Shown: one piece after another, positions 16,902-25,198 of the stretch | Numbering within the stretch: the stretch's first letter is position 1 | Layout of the letters: every line of letters starts with the position of its first letter | Origin: Nitrosovibrio sp. Nv4 | GTDB lineage: Bacteria > Pseudomonadota > Gammaproteobacteria > Burkholderiales > SG8-39 | NCBI GenBank assembly: GCA_945906765.1 | Contig: CAMDRF010000006.1 | Span: 1-62,002 of the forward strand | Length of the DNA: 62,002 bases | Reading direction: 5' to 3' | Position numbers and translations under genes: made by a program | The notes under the pieces: model-generated | Seen by the model: the letters and a program-made list of their open reading frames with translations, nothing else | Told to the model about the DNA's origin: nothing | The model's database searches: none

Positions 16902-17717
16902 ATGCCGGCCGACACGAAGGACCTTGTCGAAATCTCCGAGCTGCACTTCAGCTACGGCGAGCTGCCGATCCTGCGCGGCCTGTCGCTCAAGATTCCGCGC
17001 GGCAAGGTGGTGGCGATCCTCGGCGGCAGCGGCAGCGGCAAGTCGACGCTGCTCAAGCTGATCGGCGGCCAACTGGCGCCGCAGCGCGGCTGGATCCAGG
17101 TGGACGGCAAGCTGGTGCACAAGCTCTCCACCGATGAGCTCTACGCCCTGCGGCGCGAGATGGGCATGATGTTCCAGTCGAGCGGCCTGTTCACCGACCT
17201 GAGCGTGTACGAGAACCTCGCGTTCGCGATTCGCGAGCACTACGACCTGCCCGAGGAATTGATCCGCGCGCTGGTGCTGATGAAACTGGACGCGGTGGGA
17301 CTGCGCGGCGCGCGCGACATGATGCCGGGCGACCTGTCCGGGGGCATGACGCGGCGCGTGGCGCTGGCGCGCGCCATCGCGACCGACCCGATGCTGGTGA
17401 TGTACGACGAGCCGTTCGCGGGTCTGGATCCGATCTCGCTGAACGTGATCGCGACCCTGATCCGCAAGCTGAACGACGCGCTCGGGCTGACCTCGATCAT
17501 CGTCACTTACGACGTGTCCGAGTCACTCAAGCTGGTGGACTACCTCTACGTCATCGCCGAGGGCAAACTGATGGGCGAGGGCACGCCCGATGCGCTGCTC
17601 GCTTCGGAAGACCCGTACCTGAAGCAGTTCCTCAACGCGCTGCCGGACGGGCCGGTGCGCTTCCACTTCCCGGCCAAGCCGATTGAAGATGAATTGAGGC
17701 TTTCGCAGGGGGGATGA
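16902..17717 (+). CDS. mlaF: ABC transporter ATP-binding protein, MlaF-like
   Basis: 271 residues, one ABC ATPase domain. Walker A GGSGSGKST at about 41-49, Q-loop MMFQSSGLF, signature LSGGMTRRVALARA, Walker B LVMYDEPFAGLDP, and a switch region with TYDVSE in place of the usual His-containing switch. FTDLSVYENLAF is typical of the Mla phospholipid transport ATPase that works with permease MlaE and the MCE protein MlaD. No mlaE or mlaD follows; instead there is a shortened substrate-binding gene five bases on. A loss of the permease genes or a separate location is possible. TYDVSE lacking the usual THD pattern deserves note, though several Mla ATPases vary here. Confidence 0.85.
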   Translation: MPADTKDLVEISELHFSYGELPILRGLSLKIPRGKVVAILGGSGSGKSTLLKLIGGQLAPQRGWIQVDGKLVHKLSTDELYALRREMGMMFQSSGLFTDLSVYENLAFAIREHYDLPEELIRALVLMKLDAVGLRGARDMMPGDLSGGMTRRVALARAIATDPMLVMYDEPFAGLDPISLNVIATLIRKLNDALGLTSIIVTYDVSESLKLVDYLYVIAEGKLMGEGTPDALLASEDPYLKQFLNALPDGPVRFHFPAKPIEDELRLSQGG

Positions 17718-17721
17718 TCAG

Positions 17722-18396
17722 GTGAATGATCGCCGAAGGCTCTTGATCGCGCTCGGCGTCGGCATGCTCGAAACGCAGTCGATGGCGATGAACGCCTTGA
17801 ATTACGACGCGTTGCGCAAGGGACTGCGCGAGCTGGGCTACGTCGAGGGCCAAAACCTGCTGATCGAATATCGCTCGGCAGACGGTCGCCCCGAACGGTT
17901 CGCGGAGCTGGCGAACGATGTGGTTCGCATGAAGGTCGATGTGATCGTGACGCGGGGAACGCCTGCAACTCAGGCGGCGAAAAATGCCACCGGAACGATT
18001 CCCATTGTCGCGGCCGTGATCGGCGATCCGCTAAGAAGCGGCCTGGTAAAATCACTGTCACGCCCCGGCGTCACGCGCATCGGCCAACTGAATAATTTGA
18101 GTAACGCTCTTGTCCCGCCTGCGAAGGAAGAGGTAGAAACTGCGGTGCGATCGTTAGGGGTTCAAACGCAGTTTTTCGATTTGCGCAAGCCCGAGGCTAT
18201 TGGGCCTGCCTTCGATGCGGCGATCGCGTGGCGTGCTGGCGCGCTACTCATTGGGATAGATATTGTCCCTTCGGCGAATCGAAAGATTATCGTGACGCTT
18301 GCGGAAAAGCATCGACTGCCGGCGGTATATGCAGGGCGAGAGTTCGTCGACGCGGGCGGGTTGATGTCCTATGGAGTCAATAACCTTCAACTCTAA
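17722..18396 (+). pseudogene. ABC transporter substrate-binding protein (PF04392 type), shortened
   Basis: The GTG frame gives 224 residues resembling ABC_sub_bind proteins of about 320: FRxGLRELGYVEGQNL-like block (LRELGYVEGQNLLIEYRSA), VDVIVTRGTPATQAAKNAT and AGREFVDAGGLMSYG. Three pieces are missing compared with relatives. The signal region passes abruptly from LIALGVGML into the middle of the first domain. The stretch after RPGVTRIGQL is cut by about 40 residues. The end stops at MSYGVNNLQL instead of continuing about 60 residues. The frame remains open, so a short protein could be made, but with no export signal. Base use from about 18050 on is less GC-rich than around it. Confidence 0.7.
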
Positions 18397-18417
18397 TAGA
18401 TAGCCTGGTTTTCCGGA

Positions 18418-18642
18418 TCAGGGCGCCAACGGAAAAACCCGATTGGCGAACTCGGACCCGTAAAAGCGCTCGGTGATCCGGCGCTTGCGCTCGTACTCGC
18501 TCAGATCCCGTGGCAAGGTGGATTCAGCCAGGCTGCGCGCGGCGTCAAACATCTCGGTGCACAGCCTGACCCGCTCGCCGGGCGTGAGGCGCCGGTACTG
18601 CTCGTCGACGAATCGCTGAAACTCAGAAGTTGTGTCCTGCAT
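18418..18642 (-). CDS. Small protein encoded with a nucleotidyltransferase (function unknown)
   Basis: A 74-residue hydrophilic, probably helical protein starting MQDTTSEFQRFVDEQYRRLT and containing TPGERVRLCTEMFDAARSLA and SEYERKRRITERFYG. The start at 18642 lies inside the 3' end of the nucleotidyltransferase gene (20-base overlap), so translation is probably coupled. Similar small proteins (TPxERxxMxxxMFDxAR, then RFYGxEF) recur beside such nucleotidyltransferases in my recollection, but no function is established. It could be the partner or antitoxin-like member of a two-gene module. Not recognised as a named family. Confidence 0.7.
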   Translation of the reverse strand: MQDTTSEFQRFVDEQYRRLTPGERVRLCTEMFDAARSLAESTLPRDLSEYERKRRITERFYGSEFANRVFPLAP

Positions 18643-19177
18643 CCATGCACTTTCGCAAAAGAGCGTCGACGCCAAGTCTGACGCTCCATGAATCAAGGTA
18701 TGCTTCATCCGCTCCCGACGCAAGGAGTTTGCGCACGTCGCGCAGCTGAAACGCGGACTCGGTTGGCGCCGCCCAGACGAGCTTGGCGAGAATCAGGTCT
18801 TCCTTATTGATCACCCATACAGAACTTCCGCCGAGCTCGTGACGCTGGCGCCGGGCAAACTCATGGCGCTGGAACTCGTCGTCCTTGCGCACGATCAGAT
18901 CGACCTTGATCAGCCTGGAAAGATTGAACAGATTGAACAGGCTGCGCGCCGAAATCGCGGATCGGACGGCCTCGTCCGAAACGTAGTAATCCGGCGAGAA
19001 CAGTTCCACCACGCGGCGAGCATCGCCCGCCGCAAGTTCCACCACGATATCGATATCCCGTGTCATGCGGGGTTCCGCGTACACGCTCATCGCGACCGAT
19101 CCCGTCAACATGTACAAGATTCCGGCGGCCTCAAGCCGCGCTACGACATCGCGCAACACCTCGAGTTCGCTATTCAT
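18623..19177 (-). CDS. Nucleotidyltransferase-fold protein (AbiEii/DUF6036-like)
   Basis: 184 residues. The nucleotidyltransferase core is visible at the N-terminus: LTGSVAMSVYAEPRMTRDID, that is GS followed by DID, with a third acidic position likely in KVDLIVRKDDEF. A later block is WVINKEDLILAKLVWA, typical of stand-alone toxin-like nucleotidyltransferases. Such proteins transfer NMP to tRNA or protein in known toxin-antitoxin systems (AbiEii, MenT, MNT-HEPN), but the exact class cannot be named from sequence alone. It overlaps the small gene downstream by 20 bases. Possible partners are discussed under that entry. Confidence 0.8.
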   Translation of the reverse strand: MNSELEVLRDVVARLEAAGILYMLTGSVAMSVYAEPRMTRDIDIVVELAAGDARRVVELFSPDYYVSDEAVRSAISARSLFNLFNLSRLIKVDLIVRKDDEFQRHEFARRQRHELGGSSVWVINKEDLILAKLVWAAPTESAFQLRDVRKLLASGADEAYLDSWSVRLGVDALLRKCMDAGHNF

Positions 19178-19212
19178 TTACGCCGCCGATTGGAGGCGCT
19201 CAAAACTGCGGC

Positions 19213-19761
19213 TCAGGTCTTCCCCTCTTTCGGGATGAATTTCAGCGCCACGCCGTTGTTGCAATAGCGTTTGCCGGTGGGCGCCGGGCCGTCTTCGAAC
19301 AGGTGGCCGTGGTGGCCGCCGCAGCGCGCGCAGTGGTATTCGGTGCGCGGATAAATGATCTTGTAGTCCGTCTTGGTCTTCAGGGCGCCCGGAATGGTGG
19401 TGAAGAACGACGGCCAGCCGGTGCCGCTGTCGAACTTCATCTCGGAAGTGAAGAGAGGCAGGCCGCAGCCGGCGCAGACGAACACGCCGGGCCGTTTTTC
19501 GCGGTCGAGCGGGCTGCTGCCGGCGCGCTCGGTGTCCTCTTCGCGCAGCACGCTGTAGGAGGCGGGCTGCAGGCGCTTCTTCCATTCGTCCTTGGAGAGC
19601 TTCAGTTCCTCGGTCGGACTGGGTACTGTGGTGCCCGGGGCGAGCAGGGTTTTCCAGTTGTCTTGCATCTCTTTGATCCCTTTCGTGGTCTTCTGCTGGG
19701 CATGTGCATGCGTGAACGTGGGGCCCAATGCAAGGAATTTGAGCAGGGTACGCCGCTTCAT
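19213..19761 (-). CDS. msrB: Peptide-methionine (R)-S-oxide reductase MsrB, exported form
   Basis: 182 residues. Zinc-binding CAGC and CARC pairs, substrate motif GTGWPSFF, HCARCGGHHGHLFEDGP, and catalytic Cys167 in RYCNNG. An N-terminal twin-Arg-like leader (MKRRTLLKFLALGPTFTHAHA) suggests export to the periplasm, where MsrB repairs oxidised methionine. The resolving Cys of some MsrBs is not obvious, so recycling may use a different Cys or direct thioredoxin-like donors. Divergent from the Bug gene at 19861 with about 100 bases between. Confidence 0.93.
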   Translation of the reverse strand: MKRRTLLKFLALGPTFTHAHAQQKTTKGIKEMQDNWKTLLAPGTTVPSPTEELKLSKDEWKKRLQPASYSVLREEDTERAGSSPLDREKRPGVFVCAGCGLPLFTSEMKFDSGTGWPSFFTTIPGALKTKTDYKIIYPRTEYHCARCGGHHGHLFEDGPAPTGKRYCNNGVALKFIPKEGKT

Positions 19762-19860
19762 GCGCTGGTCCTTTTTCGGGTGATTGCTGTCTTTAGTCGT
19801 GAAACCGTGTGTGGCCTGACAGACATTAATTTATCATCCGTCTTTCCGGAGGAAAACACC

Positions 19861-20829
19861 ATGATTCGCAACCTATTCTTTGCCCTATTGCTCGCCTTCG
19901 CTTCGCTGGTGCAGGCGCAGGATGCCTGGCCGACGAAACCGGTCAGCATGATCGCGCCGTTTCCGCCGGGGGGCGTGGCGGACATTGTCGGCCGGCCGCT
20001 CGCGGCGGCGATGGAAAAGACCCTCAAGCAGCCGGTGCTGGTGGTCAATCGCTCCGGCGCGGGGGGGGCGGTGGGCACCACTGCGGTGGCCAAGGCCGCG
20101 CCCGACGGCTACACCATCCTCATGTCGCTGTCGTCGATATCGATCTTTCCGGTCTCCGACCCGATCAACGGCAAGCCGGCGCCGTACCAGCTTGCGGACT
20201 TCGCGCCGATCGCGCTGGTCACCTCCGATCCCACGGTGCTGGTGGTCGCGGCCGATGGTCCGTACAAGACGATCCAGGAATTCATCGCATCGGCGAAGGC
20301 CTATCCGAACCAGATGAACTACTCCTCATCGGGCGTGTACGGCACCCTGCATGTGGCGATGGAGATGTTCGCCAGCGCGGCCGGCATCAAGATGTTCCAT
20401 ATTCCCTATCAGGGCGGCGGTCCGGCGGTCGCGGCCCTGCTCGGCGGCCAGGTGCATGCGCTCGCCTCCGGACCGGCGGCGGCCATCGGCCAGATCAAGG
20501 GCGGCAAGATGCGCGCGCTCGCCGGCTGGGGCGACCAGCGCCTGCCGCTGATGCCCGAGCTGCCGACCTTCAAGGAGCTGGGCTACAAGGATGTCGAGTT
20601 CTACATCTGGTCCGGCGTGTTCGCCCCTGCGGCGACGCCCGCGCCGATCGTCAATCGCCTGCGCGAAGCGGTGCGCGCCGCCGTCGCCGACCCGCTGTTC
20701 AAGGGCGCGATGGAGAAGGTGCAGACGCCGATCAGCTATCTCGATGCGCCCGAGTTCCGCGGGTTCCTCGCGAAGGACGCGGCGCGGCTCAAAGTGGCCG
20801 TGGAAAAGATCGGCAAGGTCGCGGAGTAA
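19861..20829 (+). CDS. Bug/TctC family tripartite tricarboxylate transporter receptor
   Basis: 322 residues, complete. Signal peptide MIRNLFFALLLAFASLVQAQ, PTKPVSMIAPFPPGGVADIV, NRSGAGGAVGTTAVAK, APDGYTILMSLSS and IPYQGGGPAVAALLGGQ. GGAGG lies just before the ATG, in a 99-base divergent spacer shared with msrB, which must hold promoters for both although no clear boxes were resolved. The C-terminus (KVAVEKIGKVAE) differs from the usual WxxVVKxxxIK tail, placing it in a different subgroup from its neighbours. Ligand unknown. Confidence 0.93.
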   Translation: MIRNLFFALLLAFASLVQAQDAWPTKPVSMIAPFPPGGVADIVGRPLAAAMEKTLKQPVLVVNRSGAGGAVGTTAVAKAAPDGYTILMSLSSISIFPVSDPINGKPAPYQLADFAPIALVTSDPTVLVVAADGPYKTIQEFIASAKAYPNQMNYSSSGVYGTLHVAMEMFASAAGIKMFHIPYQGGGPAVAALLGGQVHALASGPAAAIGQIKGGKMRALAGWGDQRLPLMPELPTFKELGYKDVEFYIWSGVFAPAATPAPIVNRLREAVRAAVADPLFKGAMEKVQTPISYLDAPEFRGFLAKDAARLKVAVEKIGKVAE

Positions 20830-20835
20830 TAGGCC

Positions 20836-21492
20836 TTAGCGTTTTTGGGGCTTTTTGTATTGCAGCAGGTTTCCCACGTCGCGCTCGAACGGATCCCGGC
20901 GCGCGAGGCTGCGCGCCTGTGCGGGGGTCATCAGCTTATAGTGCCGCGTCGCTTCCAGCGCGTCGACCAGGCGCCAGGCGCCGTCTTCGGCGGTCACCCA
21001 GGTTTCCGGTTTCATCCGTCTGAGGTCGTAGGGGCGCGAGTAGGTGCGCAGGGTCTTGCGGTCGCGCTTGTTGTAGTACTCGTGCAGGTAGGACATCGCC
21101 AGTTCCCGCAGCGTGCGGTACACCGGATCGCGCCACCTGAGGCCGATGCCGTTGGTCTTGGAGATCGCGCCCCAGCGGCGGTTGCGCCGGAACACCGCGA
21201 CCACGTGGTCGAAATCGTGCACCGCCTGGAAATCGAGCAGCAGCGGCGGCTCGCCGTGGATCCAGAGGGCGCAGGCCGCGGTCACCGCGCCCTCGATGCA
21301 ATGCGCGCGCCGCTCGCGCAGCACCACGCGCACGGAATGGCAGGTCTCGCCCTTGCGCTCGAAGTTCTGCTTCAGGCCGTAGAGGAACTGCTGGATCTTC
21401 TCCGGGGTGCGCAGGCGGCGCAGCGTGGCGAACTCGGCCCGGGTGAGCCCGAGCATCGCGCGGGATGCTTTTTTTCTTCTTGTCACCGGCAT
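20836..21492 (-). CDS. Uncharacterised protein, possibly transglutaminase-like
   Basis: 218 residues, basic and soluble, starting MPVTRRKKASRAMLGLTRAE. The middle shows RRAHCIEGAVTAACALW, then FQAVHDFDHVVAVFRR and WGAISKTNGIGLRW. A Cys in a helix start, followed by a His in DHVVAVF and a polar residue in GAISKTN, is the spacing pattern of transglutaminase-like cysteine proteases, but similarity is weak by eye. KMTPAQARSLARRDPFERDV-type sequence ends the protein. It is convergent with the Bug gene to its left and divergent from the next one. No firm function. Confidence 0.7.
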   Translation of the reverse strand: MPVTRRKKASRAMLGLTRAEFATLRRLRTPEKIQQFLYGLKQNFERKGETCHSVRVVLRERRAHCIEGAVTAACALWIHGEPPLLLDFQAVHDFDHVVAVFRRNRRWGAISKTNGIGLRWRDPVYRTLRELAMSYLHEYYNKRDRKTLRTYSRPYDLRRMKPETWVTAEDGAWRLVDALEATRHYKLMTPAQARSLARRDPFERDVGNLLQYKKPQKR

Positions 21493-21519
21493 TCGGGTTA
21501 GTTTAGCTAAAATCAGCCC

Positions 21520-22479
21520 ATGCGAAACTTTGCTTTGTCCGTTCTTTTTGCGCTTGTCGCGTTCGCCGCCCAAGCGCAAAGCTGGCCGTCGAAACCGGTC
21601 AAATTCATCATTCCTTCGGGCCCCGGCGGCACCATCGATCCGCTGTCGCGTTTCCTCGCCGACCAGTATTCAAGGATTTTCGGCCAGAACTTCGTCACCG
21701 AGAACCGCCCGGGCGCGCAGGGCAACACGGGCCTCGCGGCCATCGCCAAGGCCGAGCCCGACGGCTACACCATCGGCCTGGCCGCCTCGAGCATGATTGC
21801 GATCAACCCGCACGTGTACCGCGCCATGCCCTACGATCCGCGCAAGGAACTCGCCGGCATCGTGCTGATCGGCGATGTGCCGAACATCCTGGTGGTGCAT
21901 CCGGACCTGCCGGCCAGGGACCTGCGCGAATTCATCGCCTACGCGAAGGCGAATCCGGACAAGCTCAACTTCGGCTCCACCGGCAGCGGCAGTTCCATGC
22001 ACCTCGCCGGAGAACTCTTCAAGACCATCACCGGCACGACGATGACGCATGTGCCCTATAGCGTGCCGGCGGACGCGACGCGGGACCTGATCTCCGGCCG
22101 CCTGCAGCTCATGTTCCAGTTGATGACCGGCATCCAGGCGCAAGTGAAAGCCGAGCGCGTGCGGCCCGTCGCGGTGCTGTCCGAGAAGCGCTGGCCGGGC
22201 CTGCCCGACGTGCCGACCACCGCGGAGCAGGGCATGGGGCGGCTCAAGTCCTCGGTGTGGTTCGCGGTGGTGGCGCCGCAGGGCGTGCCCCAGCAGGTGA
22301 TCGAGCGCATCAACACCGAGACCAACAAGCTGCTCGCGGACGCCGAGTTCCGCGGCCGCGTCCAGGCACTGGGTGCCGCGCCCATGGGCGGCACGCCCGC
22401 CGACTATCGCAAACTGTACGACGAGGACTACGCGCGCTGGGCCGAGGTGGTGAAGGTCTCCGGCGCGAAGATCGATTAG
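21520..22479 (+). CDS. Bug/TctC family tripartite tricarboxylate transporter receptor
   Basis: 319 residues, complete. Signal peptide RNFALSVLFALVAFAAQAQS, WPSKPVKFIIPSGPGGTIDP, ENRPGAQGNTGLAAIAKAEP, GSTGSGSSMHLAGELFKT and HVPYSVPADATRDLISGRLQ, where the usual YKGxGPA loop is replaced by YSVPADA. That change in the ligand-contact loop suggests a ligand different from the other Bugs here. Ends WAEVVKVSGAKID. Convergent with the LigB-type dioxygenase, eight bases away. Confidence 0.93.
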   Translation: MRNFALSVLFALVAFAAQAQSWPSKPVKFIIPSGPGGTIDPLSRFLADQYSRIFGQNFVTENRPGAQGNTGLAAIAKAEPDGYTIGLAASSMIAINPHVYRAMPYDPRKELAGIVLIGDVPNILVVHPDLPARDLREFIAYAKANPDKLNFGSTGSGSSMHLAGELFKTITGTTMTHVPYSVPADATRDLISGRLQLMFQLMTGIQAQVKAERVRPVAVLSEKRWPGLPDVPTTAEQGMGRLKSSVWFAVVAPQGVPQQVIERINTETNKLLADAEFRGRVQALGAAPMGGTPADYRKLYDEDYARWAEVVKVSGAKID

Positions 22480-22487
22480 CTGCGCAT

Positions 22488-23264
22488 CTACCTGAACAAG
22501 TAGGCATCCATCGCGAGCGAACCCATCTCGATGCCGTCGTACAGGCGCTCGGCCCTGTAGTTCCTGCCCGCCGCGCCCAGTGCGACGAACAGCGGCAGAA
22601 AATGTTCGTCGGTGGGGTGCGCGCGCACGCCGTGCGGATTGAGCTCGCGATAGTTCACCAGCGAATCGAAATCCCGCGCCTCGATCTTTTCCTTCACCCA
22701 GGCCTGGAATTCGCTCGCATAGGCGGCGGGTGCACCGTTGTTGCGTTCGCGCAGGTTATGCGTCATGTGGCCCGAGCCGATGATCAGCACGCCTTCCTCT
22801 GCCAGCGGCGCCAGCGCCCGGCCGAGCTCAAGGTGGTGCCGCGGCCCGAGCGGCGCCTGCACCGCGACCTGAACCACCGGCACGTCCGCTTTCGGATACA
22901 TGTGGAGCAGGGGCGACCACGCGCCATGGTCAAGGCCGCGTATTGGATCTTCTTTTGCCTGCAGCCCGAATTGCTTTAACAAACCAACAGAACGAGAAGC
23001 CAATTCAGGACTCCCCTTCGCCGGGTACTGGATCTCGTAGAGCGCTTTGGGGAAACCGTAGAAGTCGTGGATGGTTTCCGGTTGCGCGACGCCGGTGAGG
23101 GCGGGAAGGTTCGTCTCCCAGTGCGCCGAGGCGATCAGGATCGCCTTCGGGCGCGGCAGGTCGCGCGCGATGCCCTCCCACACCGCACGCACCGCGCCAG
23201 GCTGCAGCGCGTGCATCGGCGAGCCGTGCGAGAGGAACAGGGTAGGCAGCGCGGTGGATTGCAT
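22488..23264 (-). CDS. LigB/DODA-type extradiol aromatic ring-opening dioxygenase
   Basis: 258 residues. Conserved blocks of the YgiD/DODA group are present: LSHGSPMHALQPG (metal-ligand His), IASAHWETN (second His), GLDHGAWSPLLHMYP, IIGSGHMTHNLR and HPTDEHFLPLFVALGA. These proteins bind zinc or iron and cleave catechol-type rings, such as 4,5-DOPA. The natural substrate here is unknown. It is followed at 23275 on the same strand (i.e. upstream in transcription) by a Bug gene 10 bases away, suggesting receptor and enzyme co-expression. A less GC-rich patch covers about 22930-23010. Confidence 0.92.
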   Translation of the reverse strand: MQSTALPTLFLSHGSPMHALQPGAVRAVWEGIARDLPRPKAILIASAHWETNLPALTGVAQPETIHDFYGFPKALYEIQYPAKGSPELASRSVGLLKQFGLQAKEDPIRGLDHGAWSPLLHMYPKADVPVVQVAVQAPLGPRHHLELGRALAPLAEEGVLIIGSGHMTHNLRERNNGAPAAYASEFQAWVKEKIEARDFDSLVNYRELNPHGVRAHPTDEHFLPLFVALGAAGRNYRAERLYDGIEMGSLAMDAYLFR

Positions 23265-23274
23265 TGCGTCGCCC

Positions 23275-24243
23275 TCAGTCGACTTTCGCGCCCGAAGCCT
23301 TCACGATCGGCCCCCAGCGCTTGATTTCATCCTGGATCATCGCCGCCATCTGCTCCGGGGTGCCGCTGACGATTTCGTAGCCGAGGTCGGTCATGCGCTT
23401 GATGAACTCGGGCGCCCTGGCGGCCTTCTGACCCTCGGCATTCATCCGCGCAATGATTTCCTTTGGCGTGCCCGCAGGCATCGCGAGGCCGAACCAGGCC
23501 GTGGATTCATAGCCGGCGACGCCCGACTCGATCATGGTCGGCAGATCGGGCAGCGCGAGCGCGCGTTTGGGACCCGTGGTCGCGAGCGCGCGCAGCTTGC
23601 CCGAGCGGATGTGCGATATCGCGGACGGGATGTTGTCGAACATCAGGCTCACCTGCCCACCCATCAGGTCGGTGACCGCCGGCCCGCTGCCCTTGTAGGG
23701 AATGTGCATGATGTCCAGGCCGAGCATGTTCTTGTACATTTCGCACGACATGTGGATCGTGGAGCCGCTGCCACTCGAAGCGCAGGTCAGCTTGCCCGGC
23801 TGCGCCTTGGCGAGCGCGGTGAGTTCCTTCACCGAACCGGCCGAGACACCGGGATTCACGACCAGCACGTTGGCGAACGAAGCAAACACGATCACCGGGA
23901 CCAGGTCCTTGTTCGGGTCGTAGGTGAGTTTGGAATAGAGAAACGGCGTGATGCCGTGCAGGCTGCTGGCGGACATCACCATGGTGTAACCGTCGGGGGT
24001 CGCCCGCGCAGCCAGTTCGGCGCCGAGGTTGCCGCCGGCGCCCGCGCGATTGTCCACGGTGACCGCCTGTCCAAGCGTCTTGCTCAATTCAATGGCTGCC
24101 GCGCGCGCGATGATATCGGTGGCGCCTCCCGGGGCGTAGGGAACGATGAGGCGCACCGGTTTGTTCGGATAGGCCTGCGCCGCAGCGAAGGCGCTGGAGA
24201 GAGCCAGGGTCGCGGCGAGCAGGGGTCGGAGCAGACGTCGCAT
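23275..24243 (-). CDS. Bug/TctC family tripartite tricarboxylate transporter receptor
   Basis: 322 residues from ATG 24243 (an alternative ATG lies at 24255). Signal peptide RRLLRPLLAATLALSSAFAA, YPNKPVRLIVPYAPGGATDI, NRAGAGGNLGAELAAR, GSGSTIHMSCEMYKNML and IPYKGSGPAVTDLMGGQ, ending WGPIVKASGAKVD. Full length. It lies between the glutathione transferase and the dioxygenase on the same strand, with 10-14 base gaps, so the three genes probably form one unit for an aromatic or similar substrate. Confidence 0.93.
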   Translation of the reverse strand: MRRLLRPLLAATLALSSAFAAAQAYPNKPVRLIVPYAPGGATDIIARAAAIELSKTLGQAVTVDNRAGAGGNLGAELAARATPDGYTMVMSASSLHGITPFLYSKLTYDPNKDLVPVIVFASFANVLVVNPGVSAGSVKELTALAKAQPGKLTCASSGSGSTIHMSCEMYKNMLGLDIMHIPYKGSGPAVTDLMGGQVSLMFDNIPSAISHIRSGKLRALATTGPKRALALPDLPTMIESGVAGYESTAWFGLAMPAGTPKEIIARMNAEGQKAARAPEFIKRMTDLGYEIVSGTPEQMAAMIQDEIKRWGPIVKASGAKVD

Positions 24244-24257
24244 GTTGTGTCCCATGA

Positions 24258-24863
24258 TTACTTCACCAGACCTTCGGCCTTGAGCGCTTCCTGCACCTTC
24301 GGGCGCTGACCTACTCGCTTGTGGTAATCGGTGATCGCCGGCCAGCGGCTCAGGTCGAACTTCACCATCGGCGCCCAGTTCAGAACCGTGAACAGGTAGG
24401 CATCCGCGACGCTGAATTTGTCGCCCATCACGTACTGCTTGCCCTCGAGCTGTTTTGCCAGCCAGTCCAGCCGCAGCGCGAGCCGGTCGCTGGCGGCCTT
24501 GCGCCATTCGTCGGTGAGCGCCGGGTTGAAGAACGTGCCCATGCCCTTGTGCAGCTCGGAGGTCGTGAAATCGAGCATCTCCTGCAGCTTGTAGCGCTCC
24601 ATGGATCCGGGCTTGGGCGCGAGGCCCGATTCCGGCTTCTGGTCGGCGATGTACTGCAGGATCACCGGGCATTCGGTGAGCACGCTGCCGTCCGCGAGCG
24701 TGACCGCGGGCACGTAGCCCTTGCTGTTGACCTGCTTGTAGTCGCTGCCGTCGACCTGCTTCGCCTTCAGGTCCACCTTCTTCAGTTCGACGTCGATGCC
24801 GGCTTCGCGCGCGGCGATGTGCGGGGCGAGCGAGCAGGCGCCGGGGGAGTAGTAGAGCTTCAT
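24258..24863 (-). CDS. Glutathione S-transferase (beta/GstA type)
   Basis: 201 residues. Thioredoxin-fold N-domain beginning MKLYYSPGACSLAPHIAARE, with the beta-class Cys10 and the Ser/Cys-rich start, cis-Pro in GYVPAVTL and the ECPVILQYIAD glutathione-binding block. The helical C-domain ends with VGQRPKVQEALKAEGL. Beta-class enzymes conjugate or reduce electrophiles with glutathione and are often encoded in aromatic degradation clusters, in line with the dioxygenase two genes on. Its ATG overlaps the stop of the chimeric gene upstream (ATGA). Confidence 0.93.
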   Translation of the reverse strand: MKLYYSPGACSLAPHIAAREAGIDVELKKVDLKAKQVDGSDYKQVNSKGYVPAVTLADGSVLTECPVILQYIADQKPESGLAPKPGSMERYKLQEMLDFTTSELHKGMGTFFNPALTDEWRKAASDRLALRLDWLAKQLEGKQYVMGDKFSVADAYLFTVLNWAPMVKFDLSRWPAITDYHKRVGQRPKVQEALKAEGLVK

Positions 24864-25174
24864 GTGATGGTCCTTTGGTTGGATGAATCGATAATTCTGT
24901 CGAAGGCCGTGCAAATCAGGTCCGCCTCGCGCGTCTCGAGGTGCTTGCCGAACAGGGTGTCGATCTGCTTCTTGTATACCGGCCACATCTTCGCGCGCAG
25001 CGCGCGCCCCTTGGCGGCGAATTCGTCGGCGATGGCGCGGATGTCGCCGTCCACGCCGTGGATCGCGGAGGCGAGTACGACCGCGGGAACCTTCGCGCCG
25101 CCGTCGGGCAATGCGAGATAGCAATTGAATTGTCCGCCGCCGCTGGCGCGGATCCTGATGTCGCTGCCCGTCAT
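24860..25174 (-). pseudogene. Chimeric remnant: dienelactone hydrolase start joined to a MarR-like tail
   Basis: 104 residues in one open frame. Residues 1-57 are a dienelactone hydrolase N-terminus (CYLALPDGGAKVPAVVLASA, HGVDGDIRAIADEFAAKG), stopping just before the usual YIAAAPDLFWR block. Residues 58-104 (ALRAKMWPVYKKQIDTLFGK, then HLETREADLICTAFDRIID) look like the last helices of a MarR-family regulator. The nucleophile Cys, Asp and His of the hydrolase are absent and so is the DNA-binding wing of the regulator. The in-frame join lies at about 25003. The MarR assignment is less certain than the hydrolase one. Confidence 0.6.
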
Positions 25175-25198
25175 GTTGAACTGCCTCCCATAAATCGG

